The notes: generated from the sequence alone by a model not told the origin. 39,191 nt of DNA from Methylosinus sp. Ce-a6 (GCF_009811655.1 NZ_BGJX01000031.1:1-39191), one strand, 5' to 3'; counted from the stretch's first letter, positions 17,315 to 25,832 are shown. Program-made: numbers and translations.

Positions 17315-17334
17315 ATGATGTTTAAAACATCATC
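17314..17334. promoter_or_regulatory. Perfect 10-bp inverted repeat, probable operator of the XRE regulator
   Basis: GATGATGTTT (17314-17323) and AAACATCATC (17325-17334) pair exactly around a single central A. It lies 50 bases upstream of the XRE gene start. HTH regulators of this type commonly bind such dyads and autoregulate. A second, weaker dyad follows at 17340. Confidence 0.65.
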
Positions 17335-17339
17335 TTGGC

Positions 17340-17352
17340 GATGTAAAACATG
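17340..17352. promoter_or_regulatory. Second operator-like dyad and promoter elements
   Basis: GATGTAAAACATG repeats the core of the first palindrome with a shorter centre (ATGT-AAA-ACAT). It is followed by TAATATATAAAAT (17358-17370), a plausible -10 region, 14 bases before the XRE ATG. Confidence 0.5.
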
Positions 17353-17383
17353 TCTGCTAATATATAAAATGTGAGCATATGAG

Positions 17384-17653
17384 ATGATCACCGCCGCTCA
17401 ATTGCGCGCCGCGAGAGCGCTGCTCGGCATAGATCAGAAAAAGCTGGCCGAGCTTTCCGGCGTCTCCCTGCCGACGATACAGCGCATGGAGGCGAGCGAC
17501 GGCAATGTCCGCGGCGTGATCGAGACGCTCACCAAGGTCGTGGAGGCGCTGCACGAGGCCGGCGTCGAGCTGATCGGCGAGAACGCCCGCAGCGAGGGCG
17601 GCGGACGCGGCGTCAGGCTGCGCCGGCCCGGTTCGCCCAATCCCACGATGTGA
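17384..17653 (+). CDS. Small XRE-type helix-turn-helix regulator
   Basis: 89 residues. The N-terminal helix-turn-helix is clear: TAAQLRAARALLGIDQKKLAELSGVSLPTIQRMEASDG, residues ~3-40, in the lambda Cro/cI fold style. A helical stretch VIETLTKVVEALHEAGVELIGEN and a Gly/Arg tail follow. Upstream are two operator-like dyads and an AT-rich promoter. Its stop overlaps the GTG at 17650 upstream of the SulP gene, so regulator and transporter are almost certainly co-transcribed. The direct guess is an autoregulated repressor controlling the SulP transporter. It also resembles orphan antitoxins, but no toxin gene is adjacent. Confidence 0.88.
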   Translation: MITAAQLRAARALLGIDQKKLAELSGVSLPTIQRMEASDGNVRGVIETLTKVVEALHEAGVELIGENARSEGGGRGVRLRRPGSPNPTM

Positions 17654-17727
17654 AAGGACCAACCCGCGACGACGACCGCCGACTTCGCGCCGACGATCCC
17701 GCCGCTCCTCGAACGAAGGAGCCAGTG

Positions 17728-19476
17728 TTGAGAGATCGACGTTTTCGCCAGCCGAGTTTCATCGAGCTGTTCACGCCCAAGCTCGCCACCATTCTGAAGG
17801 AAGGCTACGGCCTCGCCGATTTGCGCGCGGATGCGATCGCCGGTCTCACCGTCGCGATCGTCGCTCTGCCGCTCTCCATGGCTTTCGCGATCGCCTCGGG
17901 GCTGAGCCCCGATCGCGGCCTCTATACGGCGATCGTCGGCGGCTTTCTCGTCTCCTTGCTCGGCGGCAGCCGTTTCCAGATCGGCGGGCCTGCGGGCGCC
18001 TTCATCGTGCTCGTCTTTTCCATCGTGCAGAGGCAGGGCTATGATGGGCTCGCGCTCGCCACCATGATGGCGGGCGTCATTCTTTTCGTGGTCGGCCTGC
18101 TGCGCGGCGGAACTTATATCAAATACATCCCCTTTCCGGTGACGGTCGGATTCACCGCGGGAATCGCGGTCATCATCTTCTCGAGCCAGCTCAAGGAGAT
18201 TTTCGGCCTCGACGTCCCGCACGAGCCGGCGGCGCTCGGCCCCAAGCTCGCGGCGCTATGGGAGGCGCGCGACAGCTTCCGGCCGGCGACGGTCGGCGTC
18301 TCGGCGCTCGCGCTCGCCGTCATTCTCGGGCTGAGGCGCTGGCGGCCGCACTGGCCCGGCATGTTGATCGCGGTGGCGCTCTGCGCCGCGGCGACGGCGG
18401 CGCTGCATCTCGACGTCGAGACGATCGGCTCGCGCTTCGGCGGCGTGCCCAACACGCTGCCGGCGCCGGCGGCGCCGTCCTTCGACTTGGCGCGGCTGCG
18501 CGCCTTGCTGCCCGACGCCGTCACCATCGCCCTGCTCGGCGCGATCGAATCGCTGCTCTCGGCGGTCGTCGCCGACGGCATGAGCGGACGGCGCCATCGC
18601 TCCAATTGCGAGCTCGCCGCGCAGGGGCTCGCCAATATGATCGCGCCGATCTTCGGCGGCATTCCGGTGACGGGAACCATCGCCCGCACGGCGACCAATG
18701 TGCGCGCGGGCGCCAAAGGGCCGGTCTCGGGAATGCTGCATGCGGTCTTCCTGCTCGGCTTCATGCTCGTCGCGGCGCCGCTCGCGGCCTATATTCCGCT
18801 CGCCTCGCTCGGCGCCGTGCTCGCCGTCGTTTCCTGGAACATGGCGGAGAAGAAAGAGTTCGTCGCGCTGTTCAGAGCCTCGCGCGGCGACGCGCTGGTG
18901 CTGCTTTCGACCTTCCTGCTCACCATTTTCGAGGATCTCGCCATCGGCATCGGCGTCGGCGTGACGCTCGGCGCCTTTCTGTTCCTGCATCGCCTCGCCG
19001 AGAGCGTCGAGGTGCAGACCGGCGAAGCCTTCCTCGACGAGGATCGGGCCGACGATTACGGCGGCCATCGTCCCGCCTATGACTCTGTGGCCGCCTCCGA
19101 CGCCGAGGTGATGGTCTATAAGATCAGCGGCGCGATCTTCTTCGGCGCCTCGGCGACGGTGAGCGCGGCGCTGGACGAGATCGGACGCTATCCGCGCGCG
19201 TTCATTTTCGACTTCAGCGACGCGCCGCTCGTCGACAGCACGGGGGCGCGGGCGCTCGAGGCCTTTGTCGCGCGGCTGCGGCGGGCGGGAACCGTGGTTT
19301 GCGTCGCCGGGGCGCGGCCGGCCGTGCGCCGGGCGCTGCTCTCGGCCGGGCTGCATGAGCCGGAGACGCTCTACGCCGGCACGGTCGCCGACGCGCGGAG
19401 CCGCATCTCGCCGCTGCAACGGCCGAGGGACGAGGAGCCAGGGCTGACAGGCGCAGCCGTCGCCGGCCGCGCGTGA
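17728..19476 (+). CDS. SulP (SLC26) family anion transporter with STAS domain
   Basis: 582 residues from the start chosen. SulP proteins carry sulfate, bicarbonate or other anions across the inner membrane, often coupled to H+ or Na+. The transmembrane core starts LRADAIAGLTVAIVALPLSMAFAIASGL, followed by GGSRFQIGGPAGAFIVLV and FGGIPVTGTIARTATNVRAGAKGPVSGMLHA, all family hallmarks. A C-terminal STAS domain (~440-560) contains IFDFSDAPLVDSTGARALEAF with the conserved DST. TTG 17728 was chosen because AAGGAG lies six bases upstream; a GTG at 17650 overlaps the regulator stop (GTGA) but has no ribosome site. Sulfate versus bicarbonate cannot be decided by eye. The presence of a dedicated upstream regulator is unusual for SulP genes. 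Confidence 0.93.
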   Translation: MRDRRFRQPSFIELFTPKLATILKEGYGLADLRADAIAGLTVAIVALPLSMAFAIASGLSPDRGLYTAIVGGFLVSLLGGSRFQIGGPAGAFIVLVFSIVQRQGYDGLALATMMAGVILFVVGLLRGGTYIKYIPFPVTVGFTAGIAVIIFSSQLKEIFGLDVPHEPAALGPKLAALWEARDSFRPATVGVSALALAVILGLRRWRPHWPGMLIAVALCAAATAALHLDVETIGSRFGGVPNTLPAPAAPSFDLARLRALLPDAVTIALLGAIESLLSAVVADGMSGRRHRSNCELAAQGLANMIAPIFGGIPVTGTIARTATNVRAGAKGPVSGMLHAVFLLGFMLVAAPLAAYIPLASLGAVLAVVSWNMAEKKEFVALFRASRGDALVLLSTFLLTIFEDLAIGIGVGVTLGAFLFLHRLAESVEVQTGEAFLDEDRADDYGGHRPAYDSVAASDAEVMVYKISGAIFFGASATVSAALDEIGRYPRAFIFDFSDAPLVDSTGARALEAFVARLRRAGTVVCVAGARPAVRRALLSAGLHEPETLYAGTVADARSRISPLQRPRDEEPGLTGAAVAGRA

Positions 19477-19560
19477 CGAAACCGGCGCGGCAAGCCGTTT
19501 GCTTGCCGTCCGCCGACCACTCATTTCCTGCTGGTCGCTTCGCGCGGCGTTCGTCGCCTT

Positions 19561-19586
19561 CCTTCTCCCCGCTCGCGGGGAGAAGG
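19561..19586. repeat. Perfect 12-bp-arm palindrome of REP type
   Basis: CCTTCTCCCCGC and GCGGGGAGAAGG pair exactly around TC. From memory, palindromes of this form recur in intergenic DNA of many alphaproteobacteria. It lies in the 160-base gap between the SulP gene and the next gene and may stabilise or terminate the SulP transcript. Confidence 0.7.
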
Positions 19587-19636
19587 GGAATGCGCCGAAC
19601 CGATCAGCCGGAACCCGTATCACGCGCGAAGATTCG

Positions 19637-20485
19637 ATGCCCTCAGAACCTTTTTTCGAGCCCGAATTCGGGCAGACCGACCCCGGCCTCGGCCTTCTCC
19701 GAATGGCGGCCCTCCTCGCCGAGACCGAGGCCGATCCCGGCGAAGAGACGCTGAGCCTCTTGGCCGAGCAGGTCGAGAACGGCGGCCTCGCCGGCCTCGC
19801 GCCGGCCGACATCTGGCCCGAGCTCCTGCTCGGCCTCTCCGGCCCCGCGCCGGGCAAGGCGTTTCGCGTCCTGCGCATATGCGGCGCGCTGCGGGCCATA
19901 CTGCCCGAGGTCGACGCCTTGTTCGGCGTTCCACAAATGTCGGACGGACAGACGGAGGTCGATCTCGGCGCCCATATGCTGCGCTCGCTCGACGAGGCCG
20001 GGCGGATCGACGCGCCGCTCGCCGTGCGCTTCGCCCTGCTCGTCATGAATGTCGGCAAGGGGGATTCGCCGCGCGAGCATCTGCCGCATCATTATAAGCA
20101 CATAGACCGCGGCGGCCCGCGCATAGAGGCGATCGCCGCGCGCTTCGGCGCGCCCGCCGACTGCCTCCCTCTCGCGCTGATGGCGCTCTGCGAATGCGAA
20201 CGCGTGCATCGCGTCGCGGAGGTGCGCGCCGGGCCGGTGGCGCAAATGCTGGAGCGGCTCGGCGCCTTCGAGGCGCCTGAGACTTTCGCGCGGCTGATGA
20301 TGGTCTGCGCCTGCGATTTCTCCGCCCATGCCGGCCGCTCGGGCGCGGCCTATCCCAAGGCGGCGCTGCTGGAGACCGCCCGCGCCGCCTGCGCCGCCAT
20401 CCCCGAGCCCGCCACGGCGGAGGCGCGCGCGGAGGCGATCGCGCTCGCCTTTCGCTCGCTGCGTTGGTCGAGCGGCGCCGACTGA
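19637..20485 (+). CDS. Head-less CCA-enzyme-like protein with degenerate HD domain
   Basis: 282 residues. It aligns by eye with the body and HD domains of E. coli-type Cca: LLAEQVENGGLAGLAPADIWPEL, then FRVLRICGALRAILPEVDALFGVPQ, then VDLGAHMLRSLDEA, then RFALLVMNVGKGDS. The N-terminal nucleotidyltransferase head domain (GS...DxD) is missing and there is no upstream gene for it. The HD motif, CHDLGKG in E. coli, is VMNVGKG here (M137, N138), so the metal-binding His and Asp are lost, and the later EFHDLIH is ALCECERVH. It therefore cannot add CCA and probably lacks phosphohydrolase activity. The frame is intact and ordinary in codon use, so it is retained, perhaps for RNA binding. ATG 19637 has GAAG upstream; an upstream extension to 19499 lacks support. 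Confidence 0.8.
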   Translation: MPSEPFFEPEFGQTDPGLGLLRMAALLAETEADPGEETLSLLAEQVENGGLAGLAPADIWPELLLGLSGPAPGKAFRVLRICGALRAILPEVDALFGVPQMSDGQTEVDLGAHMLRSLDEAGRIDAPLAVRFALLVMNVGKGDSPREHLPHHYKHIDRGGPRIEAIAARFGAPADCLPLALMALCECERVHRVAEVRAGPVAQMLERLGAFEAPETFARLMMVCACDFSAHAGRSGAAYPKAALLETARAACAAIPEPATAEARAEAIALAFRSLRWSSGAD

Positions 20486-20507
20486 GCCGGCTTATGCGCT
20501 GAAACGA

Positions 20508-20525
20508 GCGAGCCTTCAGGCTCGC
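20508..20525. terminator. Perfect hairpin between convergent genes (copy 2 of 2)
   Basis: GCGAGCCTTCAGGCTCGC is identical to 2697-2714 and again lies between two convergent stops (20485 and 20542). A bidirectional terminator or REP-type element is likely. Confidence 0.55.
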
Positions 20526-20541
20526 ATCACTGGAAACTCGA

Positions 20542-21369
20542 TTACTCGCCCGTCTGCAGCAGCGTTCCGGCGCGGCGCGCGGCGGCGAGCAGGCGCACGA
20601 AAGCGAAGGACGCCGCCGTGAACAAAATGCCGTCGAGCGCAAGCCCCGCGAGCATCAGATCGACGCGCGGCGCATGGTCGACCAGGACGCCGCGCAGCCC
20701 CTCGAACACATAAGTGGGCGGCAGCGCCCAGCAGATCGGCTGCAGCCAGGAAGGCAGCACGGCGACCGGATAATAGACGCAGCCGAGCGGCTGAATGACG
20801 AACATCAGCGACCAGACGAGATTTTCCGCGCCGAGGCCATAGCGCAGCAACAGCCCTGAGACGAACAGGCCGACGCTCCAGGCGAAGACGATGAGAATGG
20901 CGAAAAAGGCCACGAAGGCGAGGCCGAGCGCCCAGAGATTGAAGCCGAAGAACCAAATGGCGAGGATCGTCACCGGAACCATGCCGACGAAGAGGCGTAT
21001 GAGGCTCATCGCCATCATGGAGGCGACGAATTCCGCCGGCCGCAGCGGGCTCATGAAGAGATTGGCGATGTTGCGCGACCACATCTCCTCGAGGAAGGAG
21101 AAGGAGAAGCCCTGTTGCCCGCGCAGCAAAATGTCCCACAGCAGCACCGCGCCGATGAGCGAGCCGGCGGCGATCGTCGTTTTATCGGCGCCGACGAGGC
21201 CGCCCGGCGCGCGTAAGAGATAGCTCTGCAGAAAGCCCCAGGTGAGCATCTGCACCGTCGGCCAATACATCATCTCCAACATGCGCGGCATGGAGGAGCG
21301 CAGCAGGTAGGAGTAGCGCAAGGTCATCGCGCCGACGCGCGCGAGCGAGAATTCGAAAGACGCGCTCAT
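20542..21369 (-). CDS. ABC-2 type transporter permease
   Basis: 275 residues with about six hydrophobic segments, e.g. ALGLAFVAFFAILIVFAWSVGLFVSGLLLRYG and SLIGAVLLWDILLRG. The C-terminal SLMFVIQPLGCVYYPVAVLPSWLQPICWALPPTYVFEGLRG is typical of ABC-2 exporters of lipids, polysaccharides or drugs. ATG 21369 overlaps the stop of the ATPase as ATGA, so the two proteins are coupled and form one exporter. The start was moved from the upstream frame because that part is Arg-rich shadow sequence. Substrate unknown; an FkbM methyltransferase lies upstream in the same direction. Confidence 0.88.
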   Translation of the reverse strand: MSASFEFSLARVGAMTLRYSYLLRSSMPRMLEMMYWPTVQMLTWGFLQSYLLRAPGGLVGADKTTIAAGSLIGAVLLWDILLRGQQGFSFSFLEEMWSRNIANLFMSPLRPAEFVASMMAMSLIRLFVGMVPVTILAIWFFGFNLWALGLAFVAFFAILIVFAWSVGLFVSGLLLRYGLGAENLVWSLMFVIQPLGCVYYPVAVLPSWLQPICWALPPTYVFEGLRGVLVDHAPRVDLMLAGLALDGILFTAASFAFVRLLAAARRAGTLLQTGE

Positions 21370-22121
21370 ACCGCCGCTCCATTGGCGCGGCCGCGCGCGA
21401 CATCGAGAAACACCTCCTCGAGATTTGCCCGGCCGTAATGCGTCAGAAGCTCGGCGGGCGAGCCGTCGTCGACGAGGCTTCCCTGCTTCAGCATCAGCAC
21501 GCGGTCGCAGAGGCGCTCCACCTCGGCCATATTGTGCGAGGCGAGCAGGATCGCGCAATTGCGACGCCGGCGATACGCCTCGAGATGGGCGCGCGCCCAG
21601 TCCGCCGTGTCGGGGTCGAGCGAGGCCGTGGGCTCGTCGAGCAGCAGGAGCTCGGGCTCGTTGATGAGCGCCTTGGCGAGCGCGACGCGCGTCTTCTGCC
21701 CGGCGGAGAGGCGCCCGCTCGGGCGGTCGAGAAATTCGGCGAGAGCGAGGTCGGCGGCGAGCTCCTCGATTTTTCCTTTGATATCGCGAACGCCATAGAG
21801 GCGGCCGAAGACGGTGAGATTCTGCCGCACGGTGAGACGATGCGGCATGTCCACATAGGGGCTCTCGAAATTCATGCGGCCGAGCGCGCGATAGCGGTCC
21901 TCGAGAAAGTCGCGGCCGAAGATCTCGATCATTCCGGTCGTCGGCTCGATGAGGCCCATGACCATGCCGATGGTCGTCGTCTTGCCCGCGCCATTGCCGC
22001 CGAGCAGACCCGTCACCGAGCCCGCCGGCAGCGCGAAGCTCAGCGGCTTCACGGCCACGGTCTCGGCGTAGGACTTGGAGATGCCTTCGACCCGCAGGAT
22101 CGGGCCGGTGTCGAGCGCCAT
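21366..22121 (-). CDS. ABC transporter ATP-binding protein
   Basis: 251 residues. Walker A GGNGAGKTTT, the Q-loop region, signature LSAGQKTRVALAKAL (an SAGQK variant of LSGGQ), Walker B LLLLDEPTASLD and the switch His in LLASHNMAEVERLCDRV are all present. It powers the adjacent ABC-2 permease; its stop overlaps the permease ATG. The C-terminal NLEEVFLDVARG is a common feature of ABC-2 drug/lipid/polysaccharide exporters. Start ATG 22121, followed by MALDTGPILRVEGISKSY, is the usual position before the first beta strand. About 100 gene-free bases separate it from the FkbM gene upstream. Confidence 0.93.
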   Translation of the reverse strand: MALDTGPILRVEGISKSYAETVAVKPLSFALPAGSVTGLLGGNGAGKTTTIGMVMGLIEPTTGMIEIFGRDFLEDRYRALGRMNFESPYVDMPHRLTVRQNLTVFGRLYGVRDIKGKIEELAADLALAEFLDRPSGRLSAGQKTRVALAKALINEPELLLLDEPTASLDPDTADWARAHLEAYRRRRNCAILLASHNMAEVERLCDRVLMLKQGSLVDDGSPAELLTHYGRANLEEVFLDVARGRANGAAV

Positions 22122-22220
22122 TACGAGTCTCGGTGAGAGGTCGCCGCGATTTTCGCCGCGCCCTTATCGCAAAGTCCGGCCGGCGAGATCAACCGGCGGC
22201 CGATCTCGCCTTGCGCATTC

Positions 22221-23192
22221 TCACGCCACGGCCGCGGGCTCGCGAGGCGCCCGATCGCGCAGGCCGAAAAGATAGGCGCGCGCCAGACTGCCGCCGCTGC
22301 GGCGATCATGTTCGGCGAGCAGGCGCAAGGCGAGATCGGCCGATCGATAGCAGTCATACGCGATATGCGCGAGGCCGAGCAGCTCCTCGTCGGCGAGCAG
22401 GTCCAGGCGCAGAAAATCGCGCACGAAAATGGCGTCGCTCCAGACGATCTGGCTCATGCCGGCGTATATGTCATTGCCGAGCATCAGCGGCTTGAGCACG
22501 CGGCTCGTCAGCGGCGTGAAGCGATGCAGAACGAAGCCCTGCCCGCGCAAAAACAGCTCTATCTCCGAAAACAGCGGCTGGCCCTCATAGAGCGGCAGAA
22601 ATTCCACCTCGACATGAAGAACATAGGCGCGCCGCAGCCGTTCGACCGCATTTTGCAGGATCATCAGCTCCGCGCCCTGCACGTCCAGCTCGAGAAAGGT
22701 CGCGCCCTCGGTCTCGGGAACGTCGTCGAGCCGCACCGTGTCGATCTCTTGCGTCGCCACGACCTCCGACCAGACCGGAAAGCCATGGAACAACTCCATC
22801 GCCAGCGGATTTGGCTTCAGCAGCGAGGTCATGCCGCCCGCCGCGCATATGTGCAAAGTGTGGCGCCCACCGTCGCCGACGGCGTAAGGAAGATAGATAT
22901 CGCCCGGATTCTTGCGCGTGTTCAGATCGGCGACGGCGTCCTCGTCGGGCTCGAAGCCGACGACCGTCGCCGCGCCGCCGCGCAGCAAGGGCGCATAGAC
23001 CGGCTCGCCGCTGATATGGCGCGCGCCTATGTCGACGACCTTCTGCCTGGGGCTCGTCCCGGTGAGCTCGACGAATGAAGGGAGGGAATCTGCAGTTTCC
23101 ATGAAAGCCTCGCTCGATGAGCCCGACGCCGGCGCGTCGATCGGCGAGGACGGTGCGCTGGAATCATCCGCTGACAGCGTCGAAAATGACAT
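22221..23192 (-). CDS. FkbM family SAM-dependent methyltransferase
   Basis: 323 residues. The SAM-binding motif I is VVDIGARHISGEPVYAPLL, followed by VVGFEPDEDAVADLN (acidic motif II). Next are TVRLDDVPETEGATFLELDVQGAELMILQNA and a C-terminal region with VEFLPLYEGQPLFSEIELFL, all typical of the FkbM group, which O-methylates sugars or small molecules. The first ~30 residues are Ser/Ala-rich and probably disordered. ATG 23102 (METADSLPSF), with GAGG five bases upstream, is a good alternative start. It lies upstream of the ABC-2 exporter in the same direction, which suggests (inference) modification of an exported glycan. The acceptor is unknown. Confidence 0.87.
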   Translation of the reverse strand: MSFSTLSADDSSAPSSPIDAPASGSSSEAFMETADSLPSFVELTGTSPRQKVVDIGARHISGEPVYAPLLRGGAATVVGFEPDEDAVADLNTRKNPGDIYLPYAVGDGGRHTLHICAAGGMTSLLKPNPLAMELFHGFPVWSEVVATQEIDTVRLDDVPETEGATFLELDVQGAELMILQNAVERLRRAYVLHVEVEFLPLYEGQPLFSEIELFLRGQGFVLHRFTPLTSRVLKPLMLGNDIYAGMSQIVWSDAIFVRDFLRLDLLADEELLGLAHIAYDCYRSADLALRLLAEHDRRSGGSLARAYLFGLRDRAPREPAAVA

Positions 23193-23271
23193 GCCTCTTC
23201 ATCGGCCGACGCAGCCCAAATTCATCGGTTATGATTTTAGAGCTCGCCGCTTGCGCGGGACTGGCGGGCGC

Positions 23272-24144
23272 TCACTTCTGGCACTCGCGGCAATAGAAGG
23301 TCGAGCGCCCGCTCTGGATCACGCGCGAGATATGGCCGCGGCAGCCCGGCGTCGGACAGGGCGCGTCCTCACGGTCATAGACGCGGAAGGAATGTTGGAA
23401 ATAGCCGAGCGAGCCATCCGTCTGGCGATGGTCGCGCAGGCTGGAGCCGCCGGCCTCGATCGCCTCGCCCAGCACGCGTCTTATCGCCTCGACGAGATCG
23501 ACCAGACCGCGCTTCGGCCGCCCCTTGGCGTCGACCAGCGTTCCGGCGGCGCGCAGCGGCGAGAGATGGGCGCGATGCAGCGCCTCGCAGACATAGATGT
23601 TGCCGAGTCCGGCGATGATCCTCTGATCGAGCAGAGCGGCTTTGAGCGGCGCCTTGCGGCCGCGCAATTCCTCGGCGAGACGCTCGGGCGTCAGCTCCGG
23701 CCCGAGCGGCTCGACGCCGAGCCCGGCAAAGAGCGGATGCGCCGCCAGCTCCGCGCGGGGGACGAGCAGCATGAAGCCGAAACGGCGGGGATCGTTGTAG
23801 GTGACGCTCGCGCCGCTCGCGAAATGGAACACCACATGGTCATGCGCGGCTTTCGTGCTCGCCGCGCGATGGCGGACGCCTTGCCCGTCGTCGGCGTCGA
23901 TGCGGAACGAGCCGCTCATGCCGAGATGCATGATGAGCGTCTCGCCGTCGTCGAGCTCGCCGAGGAGATATTTGGCCCGCCGCTTCAGCGCCGCGACGCG
24001 CCGGCCGGCGAGACGCGCGGCGAAGCCCGGCGGAAAGGGAAAGCGCAGATCGCCGCGGCGCAGCTCCACAAGCTCCAGCCTCGAGCCGGTGAAGACGGGC
24101 TCGAGCCCGCGCCGAACCGTCTCGACCTCGGGCAATTCGGGCAT
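23272..24144 (-). CDS. mutM: Formamidopyrimidine-DNA glycosylase (Fpg/MutM)
   Basis: 290 residues. MutM excises 8-oxoguanine and formamidopyrimidines and cuts the abasic strand. The obligatory N-terminus [16 protein letters not shown] (catalytic Pro2 and Glu3) is present. Next are [12 protein letters not shown], the helix-two-turn-helix [19 protein letters not shown], and the C-terminal zinc finger CPTPGC...FYCRECQK, with QSGRSTFYC holding the conserved Arg. The four Cys are intact. It lies six bases after thyX on the same strand and is probably co-transcribed with it. The mutM-ubiE-ubiB grouping is usual in alphaproteobacteria. Confidence 0.97.
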   Translation of the reverse strand: MPELPEVETVRRGLEPVFTGSRLELVELRRGDLRFPFPPGFAARLAGRRVAALKRRAKYLLGELDDGETLIMHLGMSGSFRIDADDGQGVRHRAASTKAAHDHVVFHFASGASVTYNDPRRFGFMLLVPRAELAAHPLFAGLGVEPLGPELTPERLAEELRGRKAPLKAALLDQRIIAGLGNIYVCEALHRAHLSPLRAAGTLVDAKGRPKRGLVDLVEAIRRVLGEAIEAGGSSLRDHRQTDGSLGYFQHSFRVYDREDAPCPTPGCRGHISRVIQSGRSTFYCRECQK

Positions 24145-24150
24145 TGGCGC

Positions 24151-24831
24151 TCAGAACCGTTGAGATTTCCACGCCGCGACGGCGATCGGGACGATGGGCT
24201 CGATGAGCCGCTCCATCGCCTGCGCATAGACGCGGATCTCGTATTGTGCGTGAGGATCGGCGCGCAGGGACAGGAATTTGAACAGATTCAACAGATCGAC
24301 CTTTGCGAACATATGGCTGTAGGTCGAGAGCGGCAACACGGTGCGGGCGAGCTCACGCGGCCAGCCGGCGGCGAGCAGCTCGCGATAAGTGGCGAAAGCG
24401 GCCTCGAAGCCAGCGCGCAGCTTCTCGACCTCGGCGCGGCGCGCCTCGAGATCGCCGCCGGGCTGGCGGCCCTGCTTATTGGCCGTCGACTGCTCGCCGA
24501 TCGTCTCCGGATCGGGGAGATAATAGGTCTCCGGCAATTCGCGGTAGCGGCCGGAAAGCTCGTTAAAGGTCCAGGTGCGGTGGCGGTGCCATTGGCGCAG
24601 CACGAAAAGGGGCGCCATCACCTCGAATTGGAACTCCACCGCCTCGAAGGGCGTCGTATGGCGGTTCTTCCAGAGATAATCGATGAGGCGCTTGTCGGAG
24701 CCCTCGTTCTCCCCGGCCCGCCAGGCGGCGTCATAGGAGACGCGCGCCGCGCGCACGATCGAGAGATCCGAGCCCATATGGTCGACGAGGCGGACGAATC
24801 CGTGATCCAGGACTTTGATCTGATTTGACAT
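24151..24831 (-). CDS. thyX: FAD-dependent thymidylate synthase
   Basis: 226 residues. ThyX makes dTMP from dUMP with methylene-tetrahydrofolate and reduced FAD; it is unrelated to ThyA. The ThyX signature RHR-x7-S is present as [11 protein letters not shown] (R83-S93), followed by [13 protein letters not shown] and the C-terminal [27 protein letters not shown] 24831 was chosen because it gives [16 protein letters not shown], the normal start; upstream residues are shadow sequence in the REP element. Stop and the mutM ATG are six bases apart. No thyA is in the window. Confidence 0.96.
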   Translation of the reverse strand: MSNQIKVLDHGFVRLVDHMGSDLSIVRAARVSYDAAWRAGENEGSDKRLIDYLWKNRHTTPFEAVEFQFEVMAPLFVLRQWHRHRTWTFNELSGRYRELPETYYLPDPETIGEQSTANKQGRQPGGDLEARRAEVEKLRAGFEAAFATYRELLAAGWPRELARTVLPLSTYSHMFAKVDLLNLFKFLSLRADPHAQYEIRVYAQAMERLIEPIVPIAVAAWKSQRF

Positions 24832-24893
24832 TCTCGCCCCCGCCGCCCGCGCCGCGGCTCCCAGCCCGGCCCTCCCCTTATCACGCCCCGCCC

Positions 24894-24974
24894 CGTCATT
24901 GCGAGCGCAGCGAAGCAACCTTCAGCCATGGGGCGGCTGAAGGATCGCTTCGTCGCTGCGCTCCTGGCGACGAC
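24894..24974. repeat. Degenerate copy of a REP/MITE-like palindromic element
   Basis: Starts CGTCATTGCGAGCGCAGC and ends in a worn complement (CTCCTGGCGACGACG). An inner stem CTTCAGCC/GGCTGAAG lies in the middle. The outer arms match the better copy at 28369-28451. It sits between the divergent thyX and ubiE genes. This palindrome type is widespread in alphaproteobacterial intergenic DNA. Confidence 0.7.
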
Positions 24975-25070
24975 GGCCGGCCGACCGTCCCCTCCTTTTC
25001 GCCCCCAGCCATAGCCATAGGCCGAAAGGCGCGTTATATCGCCCCGAACGCTATCCGGACGCGAGAGATT

Positions 25071-25832
25071 ATGACATCGCAAAACGAGACCTCGACCCAT
25101 TTCGGTTTCTCCGAAGTCGGATTGGACGAAAAACAAGGCCTCGTGGATGATGTCTTCCACAAGGTGGCGCGCCGCTACGACATTATGAACGATCTGATGT
25201 CGGGCGGAATGCACAGGCTATGGAAGGACGCCTTCGCCGCCAAGGTGCGCCCGTCGCGCCGCGGCCCCTTCCGCCATCTCGACGTCGCCGGCGGCACGGG
25301 CGACATCGCCTTCCGCATCGCCAAAGCCGCCGGGCCGGAGGCGGAGATCGTCGTGCTCGACATCAATGGCGACATGCTCGACGTCGGCCGCGACCGGGCC
25401 GTCCAGCGCGGCCTCTCCGACAAGGTCGAGTTCGTCCAGGCCAACGCCGAGTCCCTGCCCTTCCCGGACGCGCATTTCGACGCCTACACGATCGCCTTCG
25501 GCATTCGCAACGTGCCGCGCATAGATGTCGCGCTCAGCGAGGCGCATCGCGTGCTGAAGCCGGGCGGGCGGTTCCTGTGCCTGGAATTCTCGCAGGTCGC
25601 GGTTCCCGGCCTCGACAAGATCTACGAGGCCTATTCCTTCAATGTGATCCCGGCGATCGGCAAGCTCGTCGCCGGCGATTCCGAGCCCTATCGCTATCTC
25701 GTCGAATCGATCCGGCGCTTCCCCCGCGCGGAGGAATTCGAGCGGATGATCCGTCAGGCCGGCTTCCGCCGCACGGGCTTCGAGCGGCTGACCGGCGGCG
25801 TCGTGGCGATCCACTCCGGCTGGAAGCTCTGA
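25071..25832 (+). CDS. ubiE: Ubiquinone/menaquinone biosynthesis C-methyltransferase
   Basis: 253 residues. UbiE methylates the quinone ring precursor at carbon 2 using SAM. The N-terminus [44 protein letters not shown] is characteristic. SAM motif I is [13 protein letters not shown] (69-81), with [26 protein letters not shown] and [15 protein letters not shown] following. The C-terminal [22 protein letters not shown] is typical. ATG 25071 is the start in this frame giving the family N-terminus. It is followed after 31 bases by ubiB, the usual partner. Confidence 0.96.
   Translation: MTSQNETSTHFGFSEVGLDEKQGLVDDVFHKVARRYDIMNDLMSGGMHRLWKDAFAAKVRPSRRGPFRHLDVAGGTGDIAFRIAKAAGPEAEIVVLDINGDMLDVGRDRAVQRGLSDKVEFVQANAESLPFPDAHFDAYTIAFGIRNVPRIDVALSEAHRVLKPGGRFLCLEFSQVAVPGLDKIYEAYSFNVIPAIGKLVAGDSEPYRYLVESIRRFPRAEEFERMIRQAGFRRTGFERLTGGVVAIHSGWKL

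Noticed and set aside
17384..17653. Toxin-antitoxin system
   Set aside because: The XRE gene resembles an antitoxin but its neighbour is a SulP transporter, and no small toxin gene is adjacent on either side.
18256..20058. 600-residue minus-strand frame opposite the SulP gene
   Set aside because: Shadow of the SulP and HD-protein genes; composition is Arg/Gly/Asp-rich and motif-free.
23029..24828. 599-residue plus-strand frame opposite mutM and thyX
   Set aside because: Both MutM and ThyX have complete diagnostic motifs on the minus strand; this frame has none.
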